The translations under genes were made by a program, and so were the position numbers. Shown here piece by piece: positions 13,719 through 15,156 of a stretch of 15,156 nt of DNA. Source of the DNA: Actinomycetota bacterium (lineage in GTDB: Bacteria; Actinomycetota; Thermoleophilia; Gaiellales; Gaiellaceae); NCBI GenBank assembly GCA_005884155.1, contig VAXD01000010.1:1-15156 (forward strand), read 5' to 3'. The notes under the pieces were generated by a model. The model did not search any database. It was not told where the DNA came from and saw nothing but the letters and a program-made list of their open reading frames with translations. Position 1 is the stretch's first letter. Each line of letters begins with the position of its first letter.

Positions 13719-15035
13719 ATGAGCTACCTCGCCCTGACCGATGCCGACCGGGACGCCATGCTCGAGACGATCGGCGTGGGCTCGATCGAGGAGCTGTTCG
13801 CCGACCTTCCGCAGGGCGTCCGCTTCGAGCGCGAGCTCGCTCTACCGCCGGCGCTGACCGAGCAGGAGCTGACGGGATACTTCGCCGGGCTCGCGGCCGC
13901 GAACGAGCGGCCGGACGTCTCCTTCCTCGGGGCCGGTCTTTACGACCACTACGTCCCGGCAGTCGTCGACGCGGTCCTCCAACGCGGCGAGTTCCTGACC
14001 GCGTACACGCCGTACCAACCGGAACTGAGCCAGGGCGTCTTGCAGGCGATCTTCGAGTACCAGACAGCGATCTGCGAGCTGACCGGGCTCGGCGTCGCCA
14101 ATGCCTCGGGCTACGACGGCACGACCGTTGCTGGCGACGCCTGCTTCGTCGCGAAGCATGCGACGGGGCGCTCGAAGGTTGTCGTCACCGAGGCGACCGG
14201 CCCTCAGATCCGGCAGGTCGTAAAGACGTACGCGCCGGGCTTCGGGCTCGAGGTCGTCGAGGTGCCGCACCGTGACGGCGCGACGGATCCCGACGAGCTC
14301 CGCGAAGCGGCCCAGGACGCTGCCTGCGTCATCTTCCAGCAGCCGAACTTCTTCGGCGTGCTCGAGCCGGCCCCGGACCTTGCTGCAGCGGCAGCCGACG
14401 CGGGAGCGCTCCCGGTCGCGCACGTCGACCCGATCTCGCTCGGAGTGCTCGAGGCACCGGGACGCTACGGGTGCGCCCTCGCGATCGGAGAAGGGCAGTC
14501 GGCGGGGAACTACCTCTCCTACGGCGGCCCGCACTACGGCTTCCTGGCCGCGCGCTCCGAGTTCATCCGGCGGATGCCGGGACGGATCGTTGGCGAGACC
14601 ACAGACGCCGCGGGGAACCGCGGCTATGTCCTCACCCTGCAGACACGCGAACAGCACATCCGGCGCGAGAAGGCCACGTCGAACATCACGACCAACCAGA
14701 CGCTCCTCACGATCGCGGGACTGGTCTACCTCTCGTGGCTCGGTCCGCAGGGACTACGGGAGGTGGGGGAGACCTGCATGGCCCTCGCTGACTACGCGAA
14801 GGAGCGCATCGATCTCCCGGCAGCGTTCTCTGACAAGACAACATTCAAGGAGTTTGCCGTACGTGTCGGACGGCCGGCCCGCGACGTGATCCGCGATGCC
14901 CTCGAGCAGGGGATCAATCCCGGCTACCCGCTCGGGCGGGACTACCCCGGGATGGACGACGTGCTGCTGATCGCGGTCACCGAGCGCCGCACGACGGACG
15001 AGATCGATCGGCTGGCGGAGGTGCTCGCGAGGTGA
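13719..15035 (+). CDS. gcvPA: GcvPA, glycine dehydrogenase (decarboxylating) subunit 1
   Basis: This is the N-terminal half of the two-subunit P protein, which decarboxylates glycine with PLP and passes the aminomethyl group to GcvH. The 438-aa length is normal for subunit 1. Recognisable stretches are SFLGAGLYDHYVPAVVD, TAYTPYQPELSQG, FEYQTAICELTGL, NASGYDGTT, QQPNFFGVLEP, LSYGGPHYGF, MPGRIVGET and REQHIRREKATSNI. The PLP-binding lysine belongs to subunit 2. ATG 13719 is preceded by no strong ribosome binding site. It ends in a GTGA overlap with gcvPB, as expected for two chains needed in equal amounts. Confidence 0.96.
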   Translation: MSYLALTDADRDAMLETIGVGSIEELFADLPQGVRFERELALPPALTEQELTGYFAGLAAANERPDVSFLGAGLYDHYVPAVVDAVLQRGEFLTAYTPYQPELSQGVLQAIFEYQTAICELTGLGVANASGYDGTTVAGDACFVAKHATGRSKVVVTEATGPQIRQVVKTYAPGFGLEVVEVPHRDGATDPDELREAAQDAACVIFQQPNFFGVLEPAPDLAAAAADAGALPVAHVDPISLGVLEAPGRYGCALAIGEGQSAGNYLSYGGPHYGFLAARSEFIRRMPGRIVGETTDAAGNRGYVLTLQTREQHIRREKATSNITTNQTLLTIAGLVYLSWLGPQGLREVGETCMALADYAKERIDLPAAFSDKTTFKEFAVRVGRPARDVIRDALEQGINPGYPLGRDYPGMDDVLLIAVTERRTTDEIDRLAEVLAR

Positions 15036-15156
15036 AGCTGATCTACGAGCGGTCTAGCCCCGGCCGTCGCGCCGGACGCCCGCCGCGGCCCGACCTTCCC
15101 GCACCCGAGGTCCCGCCGGAGCTCCGCCGCGCCGAGCCGCCCCGCCTGCCGGAGAT
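15032..15156 (+). CDS. gcvPB: GcvPB, glycine dehydrogenase (decarboxylating) subunit 2, 5' part only
   Basis: The GTG at 15032 overlaps the gcvPA stop and opens a frame that runs off the window after 41 full codons. It begins MKLIYERSSPGRR, the usual opening of GcvPB (KLIYE.S.PGRR), followed by a Pro- and Glu-rich stretch also typical of the N-terminus. The PLP-binding part lies outside the window. Gene order gcvT-gcvH-gcvPA-gcvPB supports the call. Confidence 0.88.
   Translation, partial: MKLIYERSSPGRRAGRPPRPDLPAPEVPPELRRAEPPRLPE

Noticed and set aside
1..15156. tRNA, rRNA, CRISPR array or complete insertion sequence
   Set aside because: Reading both strands I found no cloverleaf, no regularly spaced repeats and no transposase.

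Overview
The window is a stretch of high-GC chromosome, all genes on the + strand. It holds most of a division and cell wall (dcw) cluster followed by the start of a glycine cleavage operon. Gene order, the frequent GTG and TTG starts, the absence of ftsA, the meso-diaminopimelate-type MurE (DNPR motif) and an FtsZ tail ending EVPSFLRDG point to an actinobacterium. The short, divergent MurC and MurG and the split GcvPA/GcvPB suggest a deep-branching class such as Thermoleophilia (Gaiellales or Solirubrobacterales). That placement is an inference from memory, not a search.

Layout. 1-15: possible last codons of the gene before murE (expected ftsI). 28-3670: murE, murF and mraY, each overlapping the next by four bases (GTGA, TTGA). 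3671-3820: a 150-bp non-coding element with perfect 17-bp terminal inverted repeats and an internal third copy; it separates mraY from murD. 3804-9194: murD, ftsW, murG, murC and murB, again overlapping at the ends. 9191-10036: an aminoglycoside/macrolide-phosphotransferase-fold kinase where ddl sits in many dcw clusters. 10069-10869: ftsQ. 10898-10980: a good sigma-70-type promoter, a 20-bp dyad and a ribosome binding site for ftsZ. 10981-12034: ftsZ, broken in this sequence. 12035-12228: no gene; a 9-bp palindrome, a strong terminator and a possible promoter. 12229-15156: gcvT, gcvH, gcvPA and the first codons of gcvPB.

How the genes work together. MurB completes UDP-MurNAc; MurC, MurD, MurE and MurF add the stem peptide; MraY and MurG build lipids I and II; FtsW polymerises glycan at the septum; FtsQ and FtsZ belong to the divisome. 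The gcv genes encode the T, H and P proteins that cleave glycine and load one-carbon units onto tetrahydrofolate.

The most notable points are these. ftsZ lacks about 38 bp and changes frame at 11494/11495. murE lacks the conserved TTP segment at codons 146/147. A MITE-like inverted-repeat element lies between mraY and murD. ftsW has lost its usual stop and runs 158 bp into murG. An APH/Mph-like kinase is embedded in the cell wall operon. The two deletions in essential genes could be assembly errors and should be checked against reads first.
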